A stretch of 64,000 bases of DNA from Dolomedes plantarius (Eukaryota > Arthropoda > Arachnida > Araneae > Dolomedidae): assembly GCA_907164885.2 (NCBI GenBank), contig OU015493.1, positions 49,577,390 through 49,641,389 on the forward strand. Reading direction: 5' to 3'. This document shows, piece by piece, positions 48,451 to 60,083 of this stretch (position 1 is its first letter; each line of letters starts with the position of its first letter). The notes beneath the pieces were generated by a model. That model was given only the letters and a program-made list of their open reading frames with translations. It made no database searches and was not told where the DNA came from. The translations under genes and the position numbers were made by a program.

Positions 48451-49169
48451 AGATGGTTTTATGACCGCTGATTTCAATATCGCGCTTCAAAAAATAAAGA
48501 AAAGAAAACGGCCCATTATTGAAATTCACACTTACTGTTACGTCAATAGTTTTAATACAAAAAACTAAATTTCGGATATTTTCTAAAAGTAATATATGAC
48601 GCCTAATTATCTGATTTTCGTTTGATGCCGTGTGCTTCCGTGTGTTGCCCTGGCAGAAAGCCAGAAAAGTATACCAAAGTAATAACCGTTATCGGTGATT
48701 TTTTTTACCATATTTACACTACATTAATAGCGCATTATGATTTTCCTACTAAGCAACAGTGTTAATATATTTTTCGGATGAAAAAAGCATTTAAGTCTTC
48801 TTTTTTTCAATTAAATACGATATTTTATAACAGGATAACGTTTTTGAGTTAAATAATTACATTAAATCCAGTATGATTTTATATTTTAGTAAATTATTAA
48901 TATAAGATCAAAATAAGCAAATGCAACCCAATTTAGCAGAATTCCTGCTCTATGGAATTGAATAACCAACCATCGAAACATGTAATTAAAAACAATCTTT
49001 ATTCGGTTCAGATAAGTTACCTATCATACGGCTCATTATTATCTAAAGTCCATTTAAATAATTTACAATGGTGGGAATATATTTGAGTATGTAATTGAAA
49101 TGGAATAAAATCGATTTTACTTAGGTGCAATATTGAAATTATCTTCAGTTCTTTAGGAATTAATAATAA
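48451..49169. other. AT-rich DNA between the two repeat copies
   Basis: Nothing recognised. Confidence 0.45.
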
Positions 49170-49555
49170 AGCTTTGTATCCGAAACGTGTGTAGTTTTGT
49201 ATTTTCAGTGAAGATATATTTGCAAAATATCTTAGCGTCCGTACTATGATCATTTCCGTATTACTGTTGGGTTTACGTTCATTAGCCAACTCTTGAAATT
49301 TCTATTTATTAGTTACAAGATGTTATGAAAAAATCTTCCCTTTTAACTCAAGTTATTACAACGAAATCCATGTATCGCAAGAATATTCGGAAATATTGAC
49401 AGACACAAGCTTTGATTAAAATTCATGCATTAAATCTACAGCTATTATTTTTTATTTAAGGTAAAATGCTCGCACTAAGAAAATATTGGCACAGATTTGA
49501 ATCAGCCCAATGGTTTCTGAACTATTATTAGTTTCCCACACAAAACTATTGGACA
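49170..49555 (+). repeat. Dispersed AT-rich repeat, second copy
   Basis: Direct repeat of 48050-48450, about 1.1 kb downstream. Confidence 0.75.
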
Positions 49556-49560
49556 CATGC

Positions 49561-49738
<178 letters not shown>

Positions 49739-50789
49739 GTGCAAAGGAAGGAGAGATGTCGGAGGACAGGTGGGACCAGGATGTAATGCAGGCCGGGAAG
49801 TAGTCGTGGGGAGCGGTTGGGAAAGGCTTAGGCAGGGAGTCCAGTAGAGAATCACAGTATCCACATAATTTGACACGAAATCGTTTTATTTCTTCGAATT
49901 ACTTTATTGCTGGACATGAATTCGTGCCTAAACAGTTGGGTGGCACATAATTCTTGGAAGACTCTGTTTCACAATTTACTTATCCCGGAGTTTGCCGGAA
50001 CACATGTATAAAACAAGGGACGTAGCGCGCTAGAACACAACTTGACAGGACAGGAGCAGAACACAGAAGACGCCGAAACTCTAGTCTAACGCCCCTGAGT
50101 ACAGGCTGTAGTTATTTCAGAATTTCACATTTGGACGGACATCGCGGATAGCGGGGAACAAACCCCGGCAACGCAACGCTGCAACGATATAGACAGCTAA
50201 AAAACTGTATCTTGATGGCTTGGGCGAACACTCAAGAGTGCGTAGAAAGAAGCCGAGGGAAAAACTGATTCTTGCGAAAATGCACAGGTGCGCTGAACTT
50301 TAATTGGTTTAAACGTAACACCTGACCCCAATCACACCATATCGAACGAGGATCACGTCATATTCTAGAACACTCTTCTTATAAAACCTATAGGTGCGTG
50401 GCTTTCTTAAGAGGAAAACTAATAGATTAATTTGGTATTTAGGTCAAATTGAGGGATAATGTTCTATTGCGGTAGGACAAAATTTAATGAAGGAAAAGGT
50501 TTGAAATTTGCTTCATATATCCTCAAATGTGGTCCGGCACCACATATAAAAAAGTTGCCATATAAATGGCTATTTTGAAAGCAATCATCATTGTACTAGT
50601 TGGGCCTAATATATCCGATGACTATCAGGTGTTGAATTAAAATTTCTTAAAAGTTTAACAAAATTATTTTATTGTTAAAATATGATACCTTAGAATGTGA
50701 GTACGTTAATCCTGTATCCCTTTTGCCTGAGGGATATTCTTTCCCCCAACGCCCCTAGAAGGCCCCCCTCGGTAGAGGGTGAGTGTATT
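49739..50789. other. Noncoding DNA; 49740-50345 may be an LTR
   Basis: 49740-50345 is GC-richer than its flanks, with ACTTTATTGCTGG (inverse of a polyadenylation context) at about 49902. Ends not identified. The remainder is AT-rich. Confidence 0.35.
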
Positions 50790-50875
50790 AAAGTCTGTAG
50801 AGGGTGGTGGTGGTCCGCACATGGTTCAATTTTTGGCTTAGTGCTCAGCAGACTTCTACAGGTTGGGAACCACTG
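50790..50875 (-). mobile_element. hAT-like element, one end only
   Basis: On the minus strand it begins CAGTGGTTCCCAACCTGTAG then AAGTCTGC, a classic hAT terminal sequence. The opposite end and any transposase were not found. Confidence 0.6.
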
Positions 50876-50884
50876 ATATATATA

Positions 50885-51024
50885 AAGTGAAACTTTTCTA
50901 TAGTGGCCAGTAATGGTTTCGAAAAAAATTGGCCATTGAAAAGTTGTTTTTCCATAATATTGGCTCGATGGACTATTTAATCGGATTTAAACCCAAAATA
51001 TGGCCATTTAGTAAAGTTTCATTG
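50885..51024. mobile_element. 140 bp MITE
   Basis: TA-flanked. The left end GTGAAACTTTTCTATAGTGG and the inverse of the right end (ATGAAACTTTACTAAATGG) form TIRs. Superfamily uncertain, probably mariner/pogo. Confidence 0.7.
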
Positions 51025-51084
51025 TATTTATTTATTTATTTACGTGAGAATTCCTAAATGAAAGTGAGAAAAAATGTAATTCGT

Positions 51085-51086
<2 letters not shown>

Positions 51087-51137
<51 letters not shown>
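51087..51137. repeat. (AT)n microsatellite
   Basis: Ends at the TA target of the Tigger-like element. Confidence 0.95.
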
Positions 51138-51140
<3 letters not shown>

Positions 51141-51700
51141 TCGAACCTCTATATATCGAAGTAGCAAATTGCAGGAAAAAAATTCGATATATAGAATTGA
51201 GCTTAGTTTTATCACAATTCTCCTAAAAAAATTAAAGATAATTTTTGCATACGAAACTCCATTTTTAATTTATATGCGAATCCCATTAAATCACAGTTAG
51301 TAACTAAAAAATGAATTAATATGAAAGATCTATTTAGTACTACATATCTTTAAAAAAAACAATAATGCAGACAGTGGTTACAATGATCACAGTTACATTC
51401 TTTTTTAAAAAAACTACGAATATCTTGCTGAACAGCCAGTTTTGCGGAAAGTTCAAAGAAATGTTCGTATTTATTCAGTGCACTAAAAACTTCATTAGGG
51501 ACATTTTCCGCGATTTGACGTCCACGGCATATTGTTTCAAATGCCAAAAATTGGGAGATTTTATTCTAAAGTGGAATAAAATCTCCCAATTTGTCTTGAA
51601 AAAAATTTCGATATATAGAAACAATTTTTCTATGTAATGAACATGGAGATTCGCTAAGAGTTCGATATATAGAAAATTTCGATATAGGGAAGTTCGATAT
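51138..51700 (-). mobile_element. Tigger/pogo-like element with transposase remnant
   Basis: The left end CAGTCGAACCTCTATATATC is typical of Tigger/pogo. The right end repeats TTCGATATATAG several times. On the minus strand about 51396-51547 encodes ENVPNEVFSALNKYEHFFEL then AVQQDIRSFFKK, resembling the C-terminus of Tigger transposases. The catalytic core is deleted. Confidence 0.65.
51548..51592. repeat. Perfect 19 bp palindrome
   Basis: AAATTGGGAGATTTTATTC, seven bases, then its exact inverse, inside the Tigger-like remnant. Confidence 0.92.
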
Positions 51701-52536
<836 letters not shown>

Positions 52537-54190
52537 CAGTGGCTCCCAAAAGTGTTCGTACACTTACGATTTTCAATGAAATAGGGGTCTATCCATTGAT
52601 TAAATTGAATATTTCAGAAAGGGTATTTAATAATAAGATCTATAATCTATTCTTAACAAAACTACATGAAACATTTTGAAAACATAGTAAAACTTTATTT
52701 TTAGGAAACAAATAATCCAAAACTAACAAAAACTTTATCTCACAAAAGTCATCGTACACTTGTAAAAAATCTCTACATATTAGTAAATATTCTAATTTTT
52801 CGTTAAATTAATATTTAGTAGGATATCCTTTACCATCCACAACAGCTTTTAAACGTCTGGGAATAGATTGATTTAGTTCTTTTGTAATTTTTGCATCAAT
52901 GTTCATCCATTCTTCCATCATAATTGTTTTTAGTTCGCTTTTCGTGTGAATGTCGTGTTTTCGTACTCGAACCTCCAGTTCTCTCCAATTATGTGATATT
53001 GGGTTTAAATCTGGCGATTGAGGTGGTGTTTTCAAAACTTGTGGACAATTATAGAGACATCAGATGCGAACGTTGAGAGCCGTGTGCTTAGGATCGTTAT
53101 CTTGATAAAAAACAAAGTTGTTTCCAATACCCAAATTTTGAGCTGATAATTTTAAATTGTCTCTTAAAATATTTATAAAAACAGCATGATTCATTATGCC
53201 ATCAATAAATACCAAATTTCCTAGTCCTGATGCTGACATGCACCCCCACACAAGGATACCTCCACCGGCATGCTTAACTGTTTCTACTAAGTGCTTGGGA
53301 TTAAGTTCCTCATTTTTTTCTTCTCCATACAATTATACGCCCATCAGCACCAAAAATTTTCATCGGCAAATAAGACATTATTCCAATAGGTTTGGGGCTT
53401 ATTTATCATTGATAGTGCGAAGGGAAGCCTAAACTTTCTGTTTTTCTCACTCACAAAAAAATTTCTATGGGCAGAACGCCCATGTAATCCAGCTGTTCTG
53501 AGAACTCGTCAAAAATTTTCAGATGAAATTGAAGTAGAAATTGTTTCACTGAATTCTGCAGAAACTTTTACAGCACTCAAACGTGAATTTTTCACAAATT
53601 TTCTAATTATAAATCTCTGATCACGTTTTGTTAACTTTGCCGGACGGCCTTTTCTTACCTTGTTTTTGATCCAATTTTCTTCTTCAAAGCGTTTTTTCAC
53701 ATACTGCACAGTAGAATTGGATAAATTAAGTAATTTAGCAATATTCCGAACTGATTTTCCACTACTATGATGAAAAATAATCAATTTTCGAATGCTGTTT
53801 GTTGTTTCTTTACGACTACGAGCCATTTTAAAATAATAAATAGAATACTACGGAGTAGGCAAGCAAAAATTAAAGCCAAACGATATTTTAAATGCCACCA
53901 CAATTCAAAAATAAAAATAAAGCGCCATAAGATAATTTTATTTATGAATTTATCCGAAAATATTTCAGTGTACGATGACTTTTGTGAGATAAAGTTTTTG
54001 TTACTTTTTGATTACTGGTTTCTTAAAAATAAACGTTTACTATGTTTTAAAAATATTTCCTGTAGTTTTGTTAAGGATAGATTATAGATCTTATTATAAA
54101 ATACCCATTCTGAAATATTCATTTTAATTAATGGATAGACCCCTATTTCATTGAAATTCGTAAGTGTACGAACACTTTTGGGAGCCACTG
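52537..54190 (-). mobile_element. Tc1-like transposon of IR/DR type
   Basis: 1,654 bp between TA targets. The 224 bp inverted ends (52537-52760 and 53967-54190) are highly similar. Each carries an outer CAAAAGTGTTCGTACACTT and an inner CAAAAGTCATCGTACACTT about 196 bp apart, the two transposase-site layout known from Sleeping Beauty-like elements. The transposase is broken. Confidence 0.92.
52808..53826 (-). pseudogene. Tc1-like transposase, frameshifted
   Basis: Start at the ATG at 53826 (MARSRKETTNSIRKLII). A two-part helix-turn-helix spans about residues 10-100. A second frame gives VLFADEN-F (first Asp) and a third gives ILVWGCMSASGLGNLVFIDG then FVFYQDNDPKHTA (second Asp). The last frame has PPQSPDLNPISHNWRELEVR, where Ser replaces the expected catalytic Glu of the NPIEH context, and ends GKGYPTKY. 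At least two frame breaks and this substitution make it inactive. Size matches a ~340-residue Tc1 enzyme. Confidence 0.9.
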
Positions 54191-54210
54191 TATATATATA
54201 TATATACATA

Positions 54211-55510
54211 TACAGAGGCTGTTCGCACATTTTTTAGACGATTTTGGTAAGCGGTAATAAAAAATCGTTTGCTGCAAAAGAAATAATTGCAATTGTACTA
54301 TGTTTTTAAAAGTCGAAATTATCGTCTGCGCCTTGAAAGTTTTGTTTTTATTCAAAATCACGTTTTTAACAAAGCAGTGGTTCGAAGGCTACATTTATGC
54401 TCTTTCCGAAGAGAAATAAGCATACTCCGTTATCCAAAAACGATGTGAGAGTCATGGCTTTGTGATATCTGAAGCTTAGATAGGTAATATCGTCAACAAG
54501 AAAGGAAAAAAACGTCAAATTGGAGCCTCAAGTGGGACAAAAATTTCAAACAAGTATCTAAGGATAAAACGGACATCTTCGACCATTGCAAAGGAACGTT
54601 GTTTAATGTTAAAAGAAAATCCCCCTAGTCAAAGGACAGTTGCAAAATCATTAAAATGCTCGGTGTCCACTTTAATCAAAATGATAAACGTTGATTTAAA
54701 TCTTAAGAAAGCGAAAAAACGCAATGTGCATCGTCTTCTTCCAAATCATATCGCCGAACGCAGGACACGCTGCTGAATTCTATATTAGAAACACTTATCC
54801 TGAGAAAAATGGAAAACAATTGTCTCAATAGATGAATCATGGGTGTATTTAAATGATTGCAACAAAAAAGAGCCATTCATTATCATAAAAGGGGAGAAAA
54901 AAATTTAAGTACATGGTTCAAAGAATCGAAAGAAAGTTTTTCTAAGGAATTCGTGATTGTTGCTGTTTTTTCTTATAATGGCAAGTTAAAAATAAAGAGA
55001 GTGGAAAAATGTCAAGATTAACTCCAAATACTATCAGGAACATATTTTAATGCCAATTTTTCTGAATGAAATACCATCGCTTTACCTACAGTGCCATCAA
55101 TCTGTGAGACTCCATCAGGACAAAGCTAGCAGTCACACATCAAAATTCACTGTAAATTTCCTAAAAGAAATGGAACAAAAAACTGGTATCAAAACCATAC
55201 CCTTCACTGATATCCCTACTAAATCTCCCGATGTATCACCTATGGATTTTTGTGCTTTCGGACTTTTAAAATCTGCATTATCCAAACGTCGTCCCAAAAC
55301 CCTTACAGGCCTCTGGAAAGCTGTTCAGGAGGAATGGGATAGAATACCTCTTCTGACACTTCAAAAGGCATTATTATCCTGGAAATCGCGGTGTCGAAAG
55401 ATATTTCAGAATAAGGGATGTAAAATAGAACATTTAAAACACAAGAATTTTATGTAATTTAGTTTTGTGAATACAATATACATCGTCTAAAAATGTGTGA
55501 ACAGCCTCTG
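54211..55510 (+). mobile_element. Mariner-like transposon, 1.3 kb
   Basis: TA-flanked, with ends CAGAGGCTGTTCGCACATTT and the inverse CAGAGGCTGTTCACACATTT, then TTAGACGAT on both sides. It lies 20 bp of (TA) from the previous element. Confidence 0.9.
54390..55457 (+). pseudogene. Mariner-like transposase, multiply broken
   Basis: An N-terminal DNA-binding region is visible in pieces (STIAKERCLMLKENPPSQRT then VAKSLKCSVSTLIKMI). VSIDESWVYLNDCNKKEPF gives the first catalytic Asp, RLHQDKASSHTSKFTVNFLK the second, and TKSPDVSPMDFCAFGLLKSA the third, so the triad is DD(D) type. Stops occur near 54480, 54774 and 54940. The last 135 codons (55050-55457) are open and end HLKHKNFM. Confidence 0.85.

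Positions 55511-55511
<1 letters not shown>

Positions 55512-55592
<81 letters not shown>
55512..55592. repeat. (AT)n microsatellite
   Basis: About 40 TA units. Confidence 0.96.
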
Positions 55593-55597
<5 letters not shown>

Positions 55598-55599
55598 AT

Positions 55600-56193
55600 A
55601 TAAAAAAACTAGTAATTTCTTAATTCAACACTCTTAACATTTAAAAACTATTAATTCCTCACTTTACTATTCAAAATTACATACCCTTTTTTTAATCCCT
55701 TAAGTTATTTAATTCCCTTTGGGCATTCGTGTTAAATTCCATTATTACAGCCTTCTGCAAAATCATTTAAGATGGCTGTCTTTTTTACGTAAAGATACGC
55801 GACGCGGCGTCAGTACAAATTTAAATCAGTTCTGCACATCAACAACAATTTTAAACCAATCAACTATTAAGACACACCCTTTTGTCACGTGATGGATTGA
55901 AGTTTATATAAGTCTTGACGTCCAAAATTGGGACGAACTCCTGTACTTCCTCTTGCCGCATTCATTCCGGCGGAGCGGTCGGCGAATTTAATAAACATGT
56001 AGTTCGAGAAAGTTGTGTTATGATTTGTGTGTCCGAGAGTTGAGATGAATTGCGGGAACAGTTTTAAAAACGTTTGTGATGCACGGCCGGATGATAAGTC
56101 ATCCATTTTACCCTCAATTAGATGAAGCAAGAAGTATCATAATCAAAACTGTGCCACTCAGTCCTTCATTCTTCAGCCCGCGTCCGTGGTATT

Positions 56194-56195
<2 letters not shown>
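55600..56195 (+). other. Possible solo LTR
   Basis: TTATATAAGTC at about 55904 looks like a TATA box and AATAAA lies at 55990-55995, about 85 bp downstream. The block is GC-richer and ends GGTATTACA before a CA/TA tract. The left terminus is not clear. No protein is encoded. Confidence 0.45.

Positions 56196-56197
<2 letters not shown>

Positions 56198-56270
<73 letters not shown>
56198..56270. repeat. (AT)n microsatellite
   Basis: Follows a short CA run. Confidence 0.96.
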
Positions 56271-56273
<3 letters not shown>

Positions 56274-56596
56274 ATGTTACCGCTGAAGTGCGGAAAATTG
56301 TTTTATTTCTCAAATTACCTAGATAATCTGCACATTACCCACTAGGCATTCGTTAAAGGGAAAATAAGATATTTGCTGGAACAACAGCAATGTTTCTGTA
56401 TGCTTAAATTAACATAATGTTATCTATTTATTTTTCAATATCTAAAGAATCAAGTTTATACAGTCAAACAATCAACAAATTAGTTGATAGAATCAATCAT
56501 CAATCAATTAAAAAACTGTGATACAAAGAATCAAACGGTTTAAAATATTATTACAATTAAGGAAATGAATTTGCAAAACATATGATAAAATTATGC
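56271..56596. other. AT-rich DNA, nothing recognised
   Basis: 3' flank of the KRBA2-like remnant. Confidence 0.45.
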
Positions 56597-58400
56597 TTAC
56601 TTATTAGTGCAATCTAAAGATTGGTGACACTTTGAATTACATAGCAAATTGTTTTTGTAACAAGCACACCTATTTCTGGTACATTTAGATTTGCAGTCAC
56701 ATTTTTTGAAACCTGACTATTACCAAGGGATTGCCGTATTGCTGTTTGACGTAAAGATATTTCTACAGCAGTAACATCTACTTTCGCTAAAAAATTCTCT
56801 TTGCAATCACCGAATTCAGATCTTGCATACAATTGTTTTAAAATACCTATTTCAGTTCCAAGTTTTTAAAACCCATTCTCTGTTTTACTAAGAACCTGAT
56901 CTAAAATCGAGAGGGCATCAGTTTTTGCTCTGTCTGCTTCGGTTACTTTAATTTTCACAGTGACACTTTCATCGACATTTGTTCGCTTTGCATTAGAAAC
57001 TGCTAACATTTTCTTTGGTTATATTTCTAAACCTTTCTCGTCTTCATCACGCTGTATTTTCTAATCCATATTCTTCTAACAGATGTTGCACAATACATTC
57101 TTACCATACCCTGCCTATTTAGGATCTATTTAACCAAAAATTACGTGAACAAACATATCACATGATTTACACTCGTGAGCACCTGATGCTGCTTTTGAGC
57201 AAACAATACAGACCATGTCTTGACTATTTACAAGCTCTGTACAAAACTGTGATGACGATTCTGCTGAAGTTGAGGGTAACTCATTGATGACTTCTTCTAC
57301 GTGCAGAGGTGATTCTTTGGAGGGGCAGGGTAACTTAATATTCTTCATAACTGTATCCTCAATCAACAGTGTAAAAGGCAGTTTAACATTACTATCGATA
57401 AATTCTTGTATTTCTATAGTGATTCTGTAGAAGCAGGGGATAACGAAATGTCCATCTGGTTAAGGCTGCTATGTACTAACCTCATTGGATTCGTTCTCCT
57501 CAACGTTAACCTATGGAGAAAATTTTTTCACGGATTGCTGACTTGGATTCAAAGATTTAAAAAAAAATTTAATCCGTCATAGAGAAAGAAATTTTACATT
57601 TGTGTACATTTTTCGTTTTTTTAAATGCAATTAATATTTTAAAATTTAAATTATACGGGGAAAAATCTGGTATAGTGTGTTTTAAACGCTCATAAATTCC
57701 TTCGGTGCACAAAATTTATAAAATGAATTCTGTAGCGATTTGCATAAAAGTTCAGGCTATCTGACAATACCAATTTTATTTCATTATCAGCATTTATGTA
57801 CCTGTAAATAGTTGACAAAAATATATATTAAATAAAAAATTTGGGTGCAGCGCTTAACCCCCCTATAGAGAGAGAGCCACTACAATTCCTCAAAATGTCA
57901 ATCCTAAGGGCGGTGGAATTCTCGAACTGTCAACTGGACTTCTCCACCAACAAGAGTCTGCATGATGAGGAAAAGGGAAATACGATTTTATTTCTTAGTA
58001 TATAGCAGCCTTAAGATTGATATAAGGCGTAATTAATTGCTTGATAATTCTGTCTCTTCCACCGAAATGAGTAGAATACAATATGTCAAACAATTCTTCG
58101 GCATGAACAAATTTTTTTCACACGTTCTCACGCATCTGACAACGGCTCAATGAATTTTTCACAGCTTTGTACAGTCAACACAACATACCTTTGAATTATT
58201 CGATAGTCTCGAGATGATTATTTTTTCTTGGAAACTTTTATTCGCTTTACATCTTCAATTATGGAATCATACTTTCGTTTTGTCATTAAATCATTATTAT
58301 ATTTTGAATCTTCGCTAAAGGGGTTTGCGAAGAATATTTTCTTTATTTTACTCCCAAATTCGGTGTTTGCTTGCATACTACGAGCTAAATTTATCTGCTT
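56597..58400 (-). pseudogene. KRBA2/SCAND3-like integrase-derived gene, decayed
   Basis: Pieces on the minus strand appear in family order. The N-terminus (58220-58390) reads LMTKRKYDSIIEDVKRIK, then SRDYRIIQRYVVLTV, then FVHAEELFDILYSTHF and GGRDRIIKQLITPYIN, like the segment before the integrase in KRBA2-type proteins. The integrase core is missing. An acidic linker leads to VCIVCSKAASGAHECKSC then DMFVH (57130-57366, zinc-binding). The C-terminal part reads ADRAKTDALSILDQVLSKTE, NGF, a stop, KLGTEIGILKQLYARSEFGD, and a CXC-like cysteine cluster KCDCKSKCTRNRCACYKNN then LLCNSKCHQSLDC with a stop at 56597. Several stops and frameshifts make it a relic. It could be a transposon copy or a dead domesticated gene. 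Confidence 0.72.
57461..58013. repeat. Inverted repeat pair inside the KRBA2-like relic
   Basis: TAAGGCTGCTATGTACTAA (57461-57479) and the inverse-matching TTAGTATATAGCAGCCTTA (57995-58013) differ at one base and bracket the part where the integrase core should be. Confidence 0.7.
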
Positions 58401-59240
58401 AAAAAAAAATCACGACGTGCGTTTGTTTGCGTTTGTGTTTGTATACATATTTTTTGTTCATAAGTAAGAAATAAGAAAAAATAAATATTAATGTGAAGAT
58501 AAAACGTTATATAAAATTGTAAGGAAAACATGTGATACAAAAACTTTACAGATTAGAGCTAATTACTATTTATTTACCATGATTGAAGTTTAGATTTCAG
58601 TTTGTGAGTGTTTGGTGATAGTTTTGAGAATTTTGGCGATCTTTGCCACAAACTTAGCCACCTTTTTCGGTGCCCGGAGAACCAATCAGACTTTATCTAG
58701 GTTGCGTGGATACCCAGCTCTAGAAGTGTCCGCGTCTAGAAAAATCTAGAATATCGCTGAAGGTACATAAGGATGTCCATCTCAGCACCTTAAGTTCAGA
58801 TTTCTTCAATTGTCAGTTGGAGTTGTGCTGCTCTGTGTGAACGTCGAAGACTGTTCTTGTGTGTATTGTGTCAAATGTGAAGTCTGTTAAGTAAGCTTCG
58901 TTGCAATCATAAGTTACTGTTTATTATATTTGTCATCTATTTAAGTATAAAAAACAACTAAACTTGTGACGCTGTTATCTGTTGTCGTCATTCACTAATA
59001 TTTACGAACTAGAAACAGGATAATATGCATCCCAGGTTATTTATTTTTATATAGATATCCTCAGATGCAACGGTTTAAATATGCTAATCTTAAATGGTGT
59101 ATTTCGGTATAACATTTCCATCAGTTTTCTACCTTTCGACTACGCAATGCAGTATGATATTCATAAAATCCTTTTCGTCTTTGCACGTCGTATACAGTAC
59201 CGAATTACGATTTAGGAAAGCTCCAGTGACTCTGCAAAGG
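58401..59240. other. Noncoding DNA; 58690-59020 may be an LTR
   Basis: 58690-59020 is GC-richer, with TCTAGAAAAATCTAGAATAT and a later TGTTATCTGTTGTCGTCATT. No TATA/poly(A) pair or end repeat is clear. Confidence 0.35.
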
Positions 59241-59244
59241 TATT

Positions 59245-59400
59245 ACATATAATATGACATCGATTTGCCACAGATAAACAGAATTCCTATTACGTCTCTT
59301 ATGACATTTCTGACCGGTGCAATTATTCACCTGCTCAAATATTCAACGGACACATGTGTTCTATGATTGAAATACCTCAAAGCTACTTAAACAACTAAAT
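59245..59400 (+). repeat. Dispersed repeat shared with 41525-41640
   Basis: Shared blocks: ATCGATTTGCC, AGATAAACAGAA, TCCTATTAC, TCT, followed by weaker similarity. Confidence 0.6.
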
Positions 59401-59640
59401 AAATGCATGTGGCCTGGGCGTGAATAGACTACATATTAAGGAGTTATCTAATCCACACTCTGTATATCAAATATAGGGGAGATATTTAATATTCTTGTTC
59501 TGTTTACTTTGGATTTTTTGTCCTTTTGATACAATAAATAAGTGGTCTTTGATCTTCCCAGAGCTAAAACGTATTCAGAAATGGCAATGTAGTATATGAA
59601 TTTATTCAGCGTTCCACTTTCGCTTACAACTTAAGAATTA
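59401..59640. other. AT-rich spacer
   Basis: Nothing recognised. Confidence 0.4.
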
Positions 59641-60083
59641 TTGGATTTGCCAAAAAGTTCATTCGTTTTTAGTATGATAGCTCAAGTAGTGTTTAGTTGT
59701 CTTTAACGTCATCCGAAACAATTTGGTTGGATTGTGTTGTGACAATTCTCATTTATCAGCGTTCAGTTAAAACAAAATCTTATTAATTTTAGGGAATTTT
59801 TGTGCAGCCTTTATTTTAATATTAAACATGCATGAAAATTAGTAAAATTTTTGGCATATTACGCTTTATTATTTAAAAAAAAGTAAAAAAGCAACTAAAA
59901 TGCAAAAAAAATGATTTGTTCAGTGTACGTTTTGGGAAGATTGAATTATGAAGTTGCCCGAAAAATGGCAGAAGGTAGTGGGATGAATTGGCGAACATTT
60001 TGTTCAATAAAGTTATTGCTGAAAATGAAACATGTATGTTTTGTTTTCACTTAAGAACCTAATGTACTTTATGACCAGCTGAA
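59641..60083 (+). mobile_element. Mariner remnant (internally deleted)
   Basis: TA-flanked. The left end TTGGATTTGCCAAAAAGTTC then ATTCG is mariner-like. The right end, GTTTTCACTTAAGAACCTAA then TGTACTTTATGACCAGCTGAA, is a diverged inverse of it. A few hundred bases remain between them, with no usable frame. Confidence 0.6.
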
